From contig CP136062.1 in assembly GCA_032622095.1 (NCBI GenBank), forward strand, positions 143,114,351-143,178,350: 64,000 nt of DNA. Direction: 5' to 3'. The DNA is from Siphonodentalium dalli. Its lineage: Eukaryota > Mollusca > Scaphopoda > Gadilida > Siphonodentaliidae. The translations under genes and the position numbers were made by a program. This document shows positions 26,801 through 41,800 of the stretch, in pieces; within the stretch, counting starts at the first letter, position 1, and every line of letters starts with the position of its first letter. The notes below the pieces were generated by a model, which saw only the letters and a program-made list of their open reading frames with translations, was not told the DNA's origin and did no database searches.

Positions 26801-29800
26801 ATAATATTCGAACAGACAAGCCTGAACATAGTGTCTGACATTTGCAGAATGAGGTCACCAAAGGGTGAATTTAATGACACAATCCTGCAATGTGGGCTAG
26901 CATCACCAAATTCACCATCTGGGGACCTCATTCTGTGTAGGCCTCAACTGCTATGGGAGACATAGCATTAGATTGAAGTTCTCCAGTTAAAGTTGGTGAT
27001 GTGCACCCATTGGGCACCTCAATTATGCATTTTATATTCACAAATTAGGGGATATAGAAACTAAACAGAAGGGCTAAAGTAAGTAAAAATGTCAATTTAA
27101 GTGCCTATATACTTCCCAGAAGATGAGGCCTAAGCAGAATGAGGACCCTGGCTAGTGTATTTGGTGATGCTAGACTGCTGTGCAGGGTAGCATAACTAAA
27201 TTCACCCTCTGGGGACCTCATTCTGCAAATGCCAGATAGAAGACAAATTTAATCCAATATATACCCCCCCCCCCCCATTTTTCTTTGAATATTAGTCGTA
27301 TGATTTCATCTGGATAAGTGGTGATTAAAACAATAATATGAAATGGCCAAACCTGAATTTAGTATGTCTGACATTTGCAGAATTAGGTCCCAAAAATGTG
27401 GATTTAATGACAATATTCTGTAAGGCAGGCTAGCATCACCAAATTCATCCTCAATCTGATTAGGCCTCAATGGCCAATAAAACCAAGGAACAGATTGAAG
27501 TCCTACAGTTGAAGTTGGTGATACACACCCATTGAGCACCTCAATTATGCATTTTATCTTCTGCAAATTAGGGGGACATTGAAACTGAACAGGTGGAAAA
27601 AGTGACTAAATCAAACTGTCAATTTGATACTTAGGATACTTCCAAGAAGATGAGGACTAAGCAGAATTAGGTCCCTGGCATGTGTATTTGGTGATGCTAG
27701 CATGCTGTATGGAATAACAACACTAAATTCACCATCTGGGGACCTCACTATGTAAATGTCAGACACACTATTTCCAGACTTGAAGAAATCAAAGCCATTC
27801 ACAGTATCATTGAATGTCAGTCATTAAATTGCCACAGATATGTTTAGATTAGAATAATACATGTCATCTGGCCAGTTTATATAATTAATGACCTGTACCT
27901 TTACAGATATATATGCCTCTGTGGTGAGAATCTGAGGTATTAAATTGAGAGGTGATATGGCTTGGAAGGGATGTTGGTTGATGGCAGAGTTGGGCCTGGG
28001 CCATATGGGAGGGGGTGGGTGGGGGAGGGTGGAATGTTTCCATAATTTCATTAAAGAGTAAAGTTTCATAACTCTGCAGATGTTATATATAATGGTGTCA
28101 CTTTTTTTTCAAATTTTAAAACATGTTTAAAAAATAATTGTCCCAGAAGATGAGGCCTAAGCAGAATAAGGTAATTGAGGTGTATTTGGTGATGCTAGCC
28201 TGTTGTATGGGGTAGCAACACTAAATTCACCATCTGGGGACTTCATTCTGCAAATGTCAGACACACTATGTCCAGGCTTGGAGAAATGAACAATGGACTA
28301 TTCCTTGTAGACTCTGGTAGTTGTTTAGCTAATGTCATGTCTTGTAATGACAGATGGTAAACTGGTCTGAAGCAAGCAGTATTCAGCAAGAGGATCAGGT
28401 GACCACACTATGATAAATTGGCTTTTTCAATAATACAGGCTAGAGTGTCCTCTTAAAAATTAATAGTGCATAGCAAAGGGGTGTGAATTATAAAGGGCCA
28501 TAACTCTGTTAAAATATATCGGATCAAACCCATATTTTAACTTGATCTGTATATAAGTGTCAAAAATTCATATACCAAATTTGGTGTTGATCAGATGAAA
28601 AATGTTTGAGTAATCCTGTCTTGGATGAATTCTATATCAAAACAAGAGTGGAAGGGGTTAAGTAAACAATACCAAAATCCATACAGATGAAGAACATGCT
28701 AAGAAAAATCTAGGTAAGAAATATGAGGCTGTGATGTGTCCTAAACAAAAATTAAAGGTCAAAATGCAAAAATTTATTTTTTTGTTTTTAAAGTTCTGTC
28801 CCTGGCTCTGTCCCTATTTGACCCAGTGACCCCATTTGAACAAATCTGAACCCCAGTCACCCAAGGTATCTCTGTACCAAATATAAGCTAAATCGGCCAA
28901 ATATTTTTTTAGAAGAAGTCATTGTAAGAATTACTATGAGTTATGGCCCTGGTTTCTCAAGTAATTGACCGGGTGACCTCATTTGAACAAATCTGAACAC
29001 CAGTCACCCAAGGACTCTCCATACCAAATATTAGCTAAATTGGCCCAATGGTTATGGACAAGAAGTTGTTGTAAGAATTACTATGGAGGAATAGAGTTAT
29101 GGCCCTGGTTTCGCAACTATTTGACCCAGTGACCTCATTTGAACAAATCTGAATGAGAGTCACCTAGGGAACATCCACACCAAATATGAACCAATTCGGT
29201 CTTCCGGTTTCAGAGGAGAAGATGTTCAAAGAATTGTTGACGGACGGACGGATGGACGGATGGACGGACGGACGACGGACGAGGAGTGATGACTATAGCT
29301 CCACCGGAGACTTCGTCTCAGGTGAGCTAAAAAGCTCAAAAATGCATGTAAAATGCATACATGCACGGCGTTGGCTAAGATGCTTCACAACTGTATATGA
29401 CAGTATTGCGTGCTCTACCTTGCGACGAAACACATAGTCCCGAAATTTGCCTCTTTGTTTTTATGCCTATTTTCGTTAGTGCAACAAAGTTGATATTGGT
29501 GTTGGTGTCAAGCACGGCTTTTCTAAATAGTATTAATCCGGGCGGTTATTTACTTGGCTCGATGCCAAGTATCCCGGGAAGCACGCGGCGATTACTCACT
29601 GGTGAGAGATAAGAAAATATCTAATGGATTTTTCTTATAGGGGTTTCATGTCATATATATGAATATCCTGGCAAAATTTTAAAGAATAAACCATACAAAT
29701 ATACACTTTTTCAAGCGAATGGAAGAATCCATTCAGTAGTAGACACCTGTCACATTATGAACAACTACTGGTAGAATTACCAATAGGTACCATGTCAGTA

Positions 29801-32800
29801 GAATTTGTGTTCTTTCTAGTTGTCGTATTGCATTAGATTAAAAAATCCAAATGTTTAAAAGATCAAAATGTGCATGAAGCACGTCCCTATGTCACTGAAT
29901 AAAAGCTCCCAAAGGGAATCTGTTTCAGCTAGAATTGTAATAAGTTTGAGATAATTTCTCTGGTCTTCAATTTGGGAGTTGACTCCGAGATTGTGTCCTT
30001 ATATTGTTATCGCCATGTGGTCTTAATTTCTATCTTTTAGTGGTAACGAAATCATTCATCACTGTGGAGAATCTTGTGAAACAGTGCATAACAATATTAG
30101 TTAAGTGCAAAATAATCATAGCAAACAGAACCATATCACCTTACTGTGGGTGGCAAGAAGTTTGAACAGCTCGATTCCAAGTACAAAGTACAAATTCACC
30201 ATTATTTGCCCAGATTCACAACTTGTCATTTTAAGCATGAAAACAGAAACAATGGCTTGTACAAAATCCCTAAGCACCAAAATTTTTGTAATATTGCTGG
30301 TTGAAAGGATGACAGCAGATTAATGCTGTCGATGGGAAAATCGAACAATGGCTAGGTCGAACATGGCCAAAGAACATTCCACTCAAGTCTGGATATAGTG
30401 TGTCCGACATTTGCAGAATGAGAACCCCACAGGGTGAATTTAGTGACACTATCCCACACAGCAGGCTAGCATCACCAAATTCACACTCTGGGAACCTCAT
30501 TCTGCTAAGACCTCAACTGCTATGGGGAGACCTAGGATCAGATTGAAGTTCCCCAATTGACGTTGGTGATGTTCACCCAATAGTCACATCGATTATGCAA
30601 TTTATCTTCTGCAAATTAGGGGATATAGAAAAAGAAGGGAAAAATGTAACTAAAAACGATGTTAATTTGAGACTATAGACACTTCCCAGAAGATGAGGCC
30701 TAAGCAGAATAAGGTCCCTGCGAGTGAATTTGGTTATGCTAGCCCGCTCTCTGGGATAGCATCACTAAAGTTACCCTCACAGGACAGGGGAGCTCCGTGG
30801 TCCAGTGGTTAGAGTGTCGGACTTGTATTCACTGTAAACACAATGTTATGAGTTTGCAGTGAATCGCTGGTCTATTCTGAGTCTTCACACAGCACTGGCT
30901 TGGTCGCTTTGAGCGACGTTCAATTGTTGGATTGTTCACTGTTTCAAATCCTGCACCAAGTTGTGACCCTTGAGCAAGGTTCCTCTTACTGTGTCGGCTT
31001 CGCACCACTCATGCATTAAACGAGTACCAGTCAGCTTGTCATACTGTTGAGTGTCAGAGCATGTTCTGATCAAACTAGACCACAGCATGCAATGGCTGCA
31101 GCCGGTTCATTGGTTGGCTTGTACAATTGACTGGGGTAATATCATAATGTATAAAAGCGGGTTAGAGCAAGTAATTGGTTAATCGCTACATGTATATAAA
31201 ATTGTCATGATTATTATTCTGCAAATGTCAGATGCCATTTATCCAGGCAAAATGTTCAGATAATAAGTTAAACAAATGACCATAGATCAATAAATAGGGT
31301 TCCTTCTGCACTTTTATTTATCTGTCGTCTGCTTTAATCACCTTAAAGACATATTATTGACTTGTTCGGGTGCGTTAAACTGTTTAGTTAGTATTCAGGC
31401 AGTATGCCAGCTGGAGGAATGTAGCAATCCACTACATCACCGCAAATCTCAAGCAAATCGACCATACCACTCCATAGAAAACTAAATCTGAACTACGCTC
31501 AATTGTAAATATTTACTTCTCGATTCGGGACGCAACTATTGGCGATAAAGTAACGAAAACAATTTCGACATCGAGAGTCACTGAATTTAATTAATATATA
31601 ATAATGACGGTGTGCGTTGTCAGTTTGGATTTAATATTTGTAAAAATAACTGCTTTGAGCAAGATTATCCTCTGTTTCTATTTGATCACCCTACCAGAGT
31701 GTTTCACATCACTTTAACATCCCTCCAAATCAATAATGGACCATTCCAATGTACACTTTTTAACTGACTGGGAGAATCCATTTAGTATAGAATGGGTTAA
31801 ATAGTAATCATATAAACTTAGCTTGAATTCTTTTAATACTGGCAACATATAATTTGAAAGTACTTACTTATAGATATCTTTCTCTCGATTGGGCCCGTGA
31901 TACATTAGGACCGTAAGCTTGCCGGAACGTGTTCTTCTATCTATTTCTGTATGCCACTGATGAATCAGCGAAGCAGGACAGACAATTAGTGTGGCTCTGG
32001 ATTTCACTATTGACTTGTCCACTAAAGAAAAGTAAAAAGAACAAATACACTTATACACAAATACTTGGAGTATATAAATATAGAGTTACTATATGAACAG
32101 GGTGTAATTGTGACTCATGATTATGCTATGAACATGTATATTACACATGTCACTATGATAAAATACATCATGATATATCATCCAACGACAGTTTAATATC
32201 AGTTACAGGGTATGATAAGGAGGGTCAATGATGACAATGGTGAGTTATCCAAGGCAATACAGAATAAACTGGTTATAGTTGAGTATGAAAAATTGAGGCC
32301 AACAATAATCGATGATAAATCCACTTTACAGTTAATCTTGACACCCCCGTCAACCCTTTCATGGCAGGAGTGGTGCTGGTGCAGAATTAAAGATCCTGTG
32401 CCAATGCATTCTCTTATATATGCGAGTCCCACATAGGGAGCCTCGCATATATAAGATAATGCACTGGCTTACAAGGTCAATGTAAATATTGTTAGGCCAA
32501 TGTATTCAGAAAATGCATTTACACACAGTTTTGCGCAAAATTTCAGGAAGCTCCATTCATGGAAGGGTTAGTATTTTATGGGAATTTATATAATCAACTG
32601 ACATTTTTTTAGCTGTTTTTCACGACTCATCCATGATCCATCTTCCTCTTTGTCATCTCCTGATCTGCTTTGCTTCTGAGTCATGATGAGAGATATCATT
32701 GTCAGTGTTTTGCCGAGTCCCATGTCATCAGCTAAAATCAAACTGCATGTGATTAAAATGAGATGTTGAGTTACCTTTGTTTTTAGCAATGAAATCTGGG

Positions 32801-35800
32801 TCAGTTTTCAGCATCATAGCTTTGCTTGAAAGACTGCTTTCATTGGCTATTTAATTGCAAGATTTTATGCTGATTACCAACTAACCAAGATTATCGTGTT
32901 ACATGTGATATTCACTGACATGTCACATGGTTTGAATGTAAACATTTATAACACATGCCAGGAATAATAAGAGCTCTGCCACAGTAGCACCCATTGGCTT
33001 GTTTCAATTTGCATTTCGGAAAGATTTGATAACTTGGAGTTATAAAGAGGCCATTTTATATTTTATGGTATGTATACTACCAAATTTCATTCCACTCAGT
33101 CACCAATAAGTTTCATAACTAAAGTTATTGTCCGGGAAGCAAGAAAACCCAAATTTTTAAATTGTATAAGGTCCGTAACTCTGAATACTGAATTTATTTC
33201 ATTCAGTCAACATTAACTAAAGTTATAATCAGGAAATCAAGTAGACCCAAACAAAGTAAAAAAAGGTTCATAACTCTGATAAAATGGGTGGCTGTTCCCA
33301 AAATCAAACTAGACGTGTATTTTATGATAGTGAACCTGCGTACCAAGTTTCATTCCATGCTTAAGTTAAGTAGAACTGAAGTTATCACTGGGAAATGAAT
33401 ATGAATCGACAGACATTTAATATTGGGCATACAAAATGTGTGGAAACATGTGTGGGTCAAATGTAGATTCTGAAATAAACATATGTGGAGATAACACACC
33501 AAGAATTCCACCAGATGGCGTTTGTTCTTCTCTCCAGGTGAGCCATGCTAGAGCCTGATTTTGATGAGGCATCAGTTTCACCTTCAAGCCTCGTGGATCA
33601 TCCAGTTCTTTGTCCTCCAGTGGCATTTTTTCTAATTGCCTGAAGAAGATGAAACAAAATTAAAACTTCATGATAGTGTGATAGCTGTATAATTTTTACA
33701 TAAGCTTCATACTATTAAGAGCTGTTCACAGATTAGCTTTTCCCTAAATTATGCTTTCATGCCATGAAAAAAGTTTGTGTTCTCTTGCTCTTAAAAAATA
33801 TTATCAACCCTTGAATTAATTTCCAAGACATCGATCATAACTGTAAACTCAGATAATTTTAGTTCATGTCTTCTACTTCTGTTTTTAAAGACACCATGTT
33901 GAAGTGTTTTCAATTAAATTATACCAAGAACAAAATATCAATATCAAGCGCTTTTCAATTTACAATAATGATGGAGTAGAGGCCTTTATATTCCCCCAAT
34001 TCAAGTTGGTGAATGCTTTGCCCAAAATAGTGAAATGTGCAGAAAATAAATATGAAAATGGAATTTTTGTCTTTGAATAGTTATGTGGATATATATCTGT
34101 AGTCCTGAGAAACACTGAAATGTTGAATTCCATATTAATATAAACGAAACATTATCCTGGAATAGATCATTCTTGGAAATCAAATGCAACGATTTAAAGT
34201 TTTTTGGTCTAAATTTTGAAATTTTATCATCCTACCAGGCTAAACTACGGTTTGCTCTGATGTGCTCGATTTACATTAACCAAAAGGCCTGATGGAGTAG
34301 GAAATGGTTGGAGGAATTAACCCATTAACACCAATCAGAACTTTCAGTTGACATATAATTGTGACACCAAAAATAAATATTAGGTCACCCTCCCTTGTCA
34401 AAATGTATGTCAAATGGATGTTTGAATCAAAATTGTACGATCACACTGGACATACTTGTGTATTTTGTCAATGGCTTCATTTGTTATGGTTCCAACTGTC
34501 TGCAGTCTGTCCGTAGTCATTCTGCCTCCATACAGTGTCATGGCCTGTGGGTTAGCTGAAATGTAAGGTCAAGTATGGTTAACATGTGTGTATCCATTTG
34601 TGTTTAAGTTTGAATCTGTGTATCCATTTGTGTTTAAAGAGTTTGAATCTGTGTATCCATTTGTGTTTAAGTTTGAATCTGTGTATCCATCTGTGTTTAA
34701 GTTTGAAACTGTGTATCCATTTGTGTTTAAGTTTGAATCTGTGTATCCATCTATGTTTAAGTTTGCAACTGTGTATCCATTTGTGTTTAAGTTTGAATCT
34801 GTGTATCCATATATGTTTAAGTTTGAAACTGTGTATCCATTTGTGTTTAAGTTTGAAACTGTGTATCCATCTGTGTTTAAGTTTGAAACTGTGTATCCAT
34901 TTGTGTTTAAGTTTGAAACTGTGTATCCATCGGTGTTTAAGTTTGAAACTGTATCCATCTGAGTTTAAGTTTGACACCCATGCCTCAAAATATGGTGCTG
35001 GACATTTGTAGAATGAGGTCCACAGAGAGTGAATTTAGTGACCCTACCAACACAGTGTGCTAGCAACACTAAATTCATCCTCTGGGGACCTAATTCTGCA
35101 TGGCGTCATCTGCTATGGGTGACCTAGACATAGATTTAAGTTCCCAGTAGGTGGAGATGTTGATGTGCACACATTGGGCACCTCGATTATGCATTGTGTC
35201 ATCATAGAGAAACTAAACTAAAAAAGAAAAAGAAACTTTCTAAAGAAGTTTCTAGAGATACAAAAAAACCTGTTAATTTGATAATAAGATAATTTCCAGA
35301 AAAAATTAGGACCAGCAGAATGAAGTCCTCAGAAGGTGAATTAATATTTTGAGGACTATATTCATCAGTTGTGTCTGTCTGGTTGTGGGTCTCTCTGCTT
35401 GTGTGTCTATCCAAGCATCCAAGTGAAAAACTGCAGAGTGGAATCCATTTCCCCCATGGTCCATGGAGATGAATCACCATGCCAAAAAGAAATGTAGTGA
35501 TATAGTATTAAAGTATAGGGCACAAACCACAGACAAGTACATGTCCGAGAGGATTTCATATTGGTTGATCATTGTGTAACATTTAGATAAAACAAGAGCA
35601 TGACAAGGGCGTGGCAAAATAAATTAGTTCCAACAAAGGGCCATAACTCTGGTGAAAATTGGTAAGCGGAACCCAAATTCAAACTTGACCTGTATTGTGT
35701 GCCAGTAAACCCACACACCAAATTTCATTCATTCAGTTGAGACTATCTAAAGATATCATCTGGAAACTAAAAGCGGATGGCCAGACAGACAGACAGATGG

Positions 35801-38800
35801 ACAGACCAATAACATAATAAGTACAGTTTTTTTTAAACGGGCATATAACAACTAATAAATTACCTGATGCGAGTTCGTACAATTGTGGCAGTGGGACATA
35901 ACAAAACATGCAGACTCAAATAAGTTTCTTGCGGAGTTGAAAAACTGATACAAATATGCTCTGTTGGTTTTTCAAATTAATAAATCAAATCATAAAATGT
36001 TTATTATATATTATACATGTTTATTATATATTTGCTCCTAGAAATAGTGTTCTTGCTGTTCCATATTTACAAATCCGTTCGGAACATGTGTTCCATACGC
36101 ATCATGTTTGGCGTCACACGACGTAAATGACAATCGCGTCAACCATGAAACCTTAATTATAAAATAAAAGCATCATCACACATGACAAAACAAGCCCTGC
36201 ATGTGCCTGAATAAACCTGATAAGACTGTTTTTTTAATTCAGAGATTCTAGGATGGGTGGCGTGTAATAAAGACAGAGCAAAACATATGTTAACGGATTT
36301 GTCAATACGACACTTGTGCCATCGTGGAAGGATAGAAATTGAGGCTGTGGATCTCATTCTATCCTTCCGTGCTAGAGCTCATGCTGTATCAACAAGCCCA
36401 TTAAAGACATATTATGTACTTGTTCAGGTGCATGAAACTGATAAGTTAGTATTCAGGTGCTATGACAACTGGATGAATGTAATATTCTACTAACATCGCC
36501 GAAAATATGAAGCAAATCAACTGTGCCACTCCACAGAAAACATTGTCAGAACTACGCTCAATTGTAAATATTTACTACTTGATTCGGGACGCATCTATCA
36601 GCGATAAACTAACGAAAACGATTTCGCCACCGAGAGTCACTGCGTTTAATTCATATATAAGAATGAAGATGTGTGTTGTCAATTTGGATATACTATTTAT
36701 AAAAATTACTACTTTGAACAAGATTATTCTCCATTTCCATTTGATCACCATATCGGAGTGTTTCACATCACTTTAACACACTTGTGACATTCTGTATAGA
36801 TATCTTTCAGATAGTACATGTAATTTTTATCTGGTATCAAGTTTTTTCGACCTTGGAAAATGGTAGAAAGGTCAAAGCTAAAGCTCTTTACAATGAATTA
36901 ATTGTTAAGTTTTACAGGTATCTCAAAAAGAGAAACCATAAAAGTGAAGGTCACACCCTTCTTGGGAACATCTCAAACATATTCTTTTAACCCTTTCATC
37001 ACGAGAGCTGTGCTGGTGCAGCATTAAAGATCCTGTGCCAGTGCACCCCTTATATATGTGAGTCTCCCATAGGTAGCCTTGCATATATAAGAGAATGCAT
37101 TGGTTTACAAGGACAAATTTTCAATATTGTTGAGCCAATGTATACTATTATATATGAGGGGTTCCCTATGGGAGACTCGCATATATAAGAGAATGCATTG
37201 GCACAGGGTTCTCCCAAATGTTCGGGAAGCTCCAGTCATGAAAGGGTTAATATATGTAGGCATTTGCACCACTAGATAGATAGAGAGCACTCCAGGATAT
37301 TTCAAAATCCAACCTGGTCAGAGAAGATTAGAAGAATGATAAGATAACTACCTGCATACATCTGTTGTAGGACATGCTGAGGCATCTGTTGAGTATGGCT
37401 CAATAATGTCGTCTGCTTCATATTCTGTGGATTGTGAGGCATATGATGTGGCTGGTTAACTGACTGTCCTGGATATACCCGTATAATCTGTGGTTGGTTT
37501 CCATGGTGTGGCTGGGCTGATGAAGTTGATGATGGGGCGACCTTGACAATAGTTGGTTTCCCGTTGCTTTGTGATAACTGTCCAGGAGCAATCTGGATAA
37601 TCTTTTGTTGGTTCGAGACATTTGTATTTAGGCCTGAAATTAATTGATATTAAACAGAATGTTTCAGTATTCAACTATAGCCATACCTAGTTTCTAAAAT
37701 TTTGCTGCATGAACTGTTTTATTGCTCTTGAAAAGTATCGACATGCACTTTCCAATTAATTTTCACAACACTGCACCTGTTCTGACATTTTAAGAATACC
37801 GTTTTCTGTACCTTGCAAAGTATGCATAATAATTCCATGTTTAGCCCTTTTACCGCAATATAAATGTTTTCCATGTGCCTAGCCACTGAATATATTTCCA
37901 TGTAGATGTACTTATTATTACATGTACTATATTAGTGTATGTTGTTGTGTTGGGCATGATTTTGCAGAATATATATGATAATTTGATGCCCATGGGTGAC
38001 TCTTTGTGACGACATACATGCATACTCAGCATGGCCTGCCCAGGTTCCAGGCTAATTACAGGTCATTAATTGATATACCTGAAGTACACATCCCACATAC
38101 ACCATCATTAGTTTCCAGGCATTTATTAAAAATAGTCAATTCCACCAATGCCTATCATTATTTTATTTTAGTTGTCCACAATAGAGTTTGGGTCATTTGG
38201 GGTTTAGGTCAGTTAGGTAATAGATTTATAGGCGTAAATATATATAGGTAGGTATATTGCTGCGTATATGTGGTTCCATGAGTAACTATGGCCGTTACAG
38301 GCCATATGCTGTGGTATTTATGTTGGTACGGTCCATATCTTCAAAGCATCCACCATTTTGAAGTCATGACTATTCAGTTACAATGGTTGTTAGGATTGTA
38401 AATGGAAATGAATCATGCATGTGTGCCCATTTCAACTCATAAATATACAAATATCAGATGATTGCCACCACAAATCAACTTCGCTACAACTCCCGTGCAA
38501 ATGAAGCCCACATTATTTTGCTGTGAGCTGTTGGTCTGTGGTGTATCTGTGTTATTTATACTGCTGTCATAAGATTCTGATGTACAATTTAATTCTTTGC
38601 TTGTTTCACACCCTAAATTGTACCCAGTAAATAGTTAGTAGACCACATGAAGAGTGTAACATTCAACCAATTCTAAAAATAATGGTCTTTGAATGGTTGA
38701 AAAGTCTAAATGACTGATGCATGTTTGTTGAGTCAGATAATAAATTTGTTACTTGTAAGTGTATGTTTTTAAATATTTTATTTACAATGTTGATAACACA

Positions 38801-41800
38801 CATATTTACATGTACTTATGCATGTCACTCACAACTGCATCTGATAATGAAAACAAACAACATTGTAACACATGCTTTAAAAATTAAAAGGTCGCTTAAT
38901 AGTCACAGTTGTAAAAAACAAACCAATCAACGATGTTATTATATAGTGATACCTGAAAACCAATATATCACTTGCCGCAGTCAAAGGGTTAAATAATAAT
39001 TTAAATGCACTTGTTGGAACATCAAAGATTTGCAGGGGAGGGGGGCAATAATCAATAAACTGTAGTCCTGTTCACTGCTCCAATGTTAAGATATTCCTGA
39101 TGCCAATATTGACAGCAGCTGACTTCCTAGTCTCGTCCCTGGTCCATCGAGCTCTGCTCGCTCACTGTTCCGTTCCTCTCCATGACGTTACGTTTATGCA
39201 GTGCATGCCGACGAGGCATAGAGCTGGCATCCGGTCCACTGAGTTCACGAACCTAGCTGGTTGCTATATAAACAAAACAAGGGCGTAGCTTTTGCCAAAA
39301 TTTGAGTCAATACATTCGACCTGTATATGTATACTTTCAGAAATCATGAAACACCAAGCCGCTCTTGACATGAAACCATGACAAATACGGCGTGAAATAC
39401 ATATCTCAACGAGTAAACAATTTTCCATTTTTCAATTCAACTTCAAGTTCGCGGTAAAGTCAAAACTGCAATTTGTTAGTGATAAACATCTAATTGTTGT
39501 GAATATTTATTTTTAATCGAGGTGGCAATTTTTCATCTTTATCAGCATTTTTAATGATAAGAGCGATGTTAATTGAGGGACTATATTTTATCCAGCGCAT
39601 TAAATTTAAAACAACAAGTCGTGAATTGGCTGAGTGTTTTCTATGGCTGCACATTTCGTTGATAATTACAATGATTGTGTGTGTCGAAATAAGGTTTTAA
39701 GTCCGAAGATAATAGAAAGGGGATAACAGTGTGGTTTGTGATTTTGGAAAGATACAGGGCGAATATACTGTAGCAAATACCTGTTAATGGGCTCCGGCTC
39801 CGTTATCCCCTAAACAACACCAAAATAAACAATGTGAAGATTCAATATTTGTATTGTGTCAGCTATAACTGCTTGTAATTTTCACCTGATTTTATGGATG
39901 TTTGTCCCAACTTTCTTTTCACTTCAATGATTTTAGTGTTCAGTTGATTCAGCATTCTTTCAAGAGTCTCTGCTTCTTTTTTAAGCTTTTCACCCTTGTC
40001 GGGAAGACTGGACAATATGGCTGTGACAATCACTTTCTGCAGCAGATGAAAGAAATTCATTCATTAAAAAGATTGATGGAGAACACCCAGCTCTAACATC
40101 TAAATTTTTAGTAAGGCCATTAAAAATAAATACAAGCGTTCTCAGGCAATTACATATGGGAAACTGTATGAGGGAAGGAGGTTTTTTAGTTTTATTTTTT
40201 AAATTAATTGATGTATGGTTGATTTTATGGTAAAAAAAAACCCTATAATTTTCCAAGCAATGTATTCGATCTACCTCTATTGCATTTTAAGCATTAACTC
40301 TGCAACAGAAACTATCGACATTTCAAATTGTGGATGAATTGGAGAATAATTTTTTAATTCTTTACAATTCTGGATAAAATTGTTTGATGAGGCCCTCTTT
40401 TTGGTTTCTGGTGATGAGGGAGGTGCCTGAGAACACAGTATTTAAATTTATTTGGCCTAAATTAGACATTTTTACATTTGTTGGTTAACAGATCCTCCTG
40501 CCCTAAAAATTATCATAGTAGAACAAAATTAGTATTATTTCCTTCCAGTCTAATGGGTCATATTGACAAAAACAATAGTACAGTAAAACCTCCACATACC
40601 GGAACCTCTGCTATCCGGATCCCTCGCCAATCTGAATGAAATGTCCGGTCCCAAATTCACCCACGTGCATTCTCACTAAAAATTACCTCTAAAATCCGGA
40701 ACCTCCAAATTCCGGATATCGGACTCGTATGTCAGTCCATAATTAAGCGAACACTGTGATTATTAGCTCTGAATACCGGACGAGATCGGCCGAGACGAGC
40801 CGAGAGTATATCGATTACGTACTCCAGTATAAGCGGACCATTTAATTAGCGTTCTTTTGTTCGGCGTATGCTTTGAACTGGATTGTAACAACAGGAGTCT
40901 GATTAGATATCTACGCTCACAGATCGAGAATTAGAGCACTGACATATTGTTTTTGCAACAGTTATTGCGTCCAGTTAATTGGACTCTGTTTTTACAACCA
41001 TTGTCAAAACAATAAATTGCTATAATTGCCCGATGTTGACAGCATAACAGTTTGAATCTTTCACAACTTTCAATTGTAGTGCTAGCATGATTGTACATCG
41101 GCAATATTAAACATGCTCATTTTTTGGCATCTATTACAGACTATATATCACTATTACGTATAGAATTGATAAGCATTCATTCAATTTAAAATGAAAAATA
41201 TTAAATTTCATATCCAAAGATCCACCTGAAAGACAAATCTTGTTCGATATTGAATATCCTTCCATTTATTTCATATAATTTAGATGGAACAATGTCAACA
41301 ACTGAGAAATTGTATGATGCTCTAACTGGAGGATTCTAACCCTGAATACATCTTTAATGCTGATCTATATGTGTAGCCATTTTAGTTTTTATCAAGTTAT
41401 AAGATAGCCAGAATTGAAAGGTCCTCTCAGGTGCCTAATAATTGTGATGGCCTAATAGTGATGGGTGGGGATTTATGCTGAAATTATTAATAATGATGGC
41501 AATTTCACTCTATGTCTTAAGCCCAAATAAAAGTGATTGTTGGTAATTTTCTCCAAAATTAATAATCATGCTGACACTATTATTAGGCACCCGAGAGTAA
41601 CACCTTTATAGACTTATTAGTGTATAATGCACACAAACTTTCGGCCTTCTGTGAAGCCTTTCACTTGATAAAGGCTTCACAGTAGGCTGAAAGCTGCTTG
41701 TGTGCATTATACAATCCTTGAAATAGGGTGTCTGTCATTTGCAGAATGAGGTCCCCAGAGGGTGAATTTAGTGATGCTACCCCGCATAGCGGGCTAGCAT

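Noticed and set aside
30788-30880. Possible tRNA gene
   Set aside because: A-box-like sequence is present but the B box is degenerate and no cloverleaf can be drawn; better explained as a SINE head.
34569-35011. Long open frames of 124-141 codons on both strands
   Set aside because: They are translations of a 30-bp minisatellite in several frames; period divisible by three and no stop in the unit. Not a protein, and with no unique spacers not a CRISPR array.
39100-39288. Possible CpG-rich promoter or small gene
   Set aside because: Only modest CpG content, no exon partners, no recognisable peptide.
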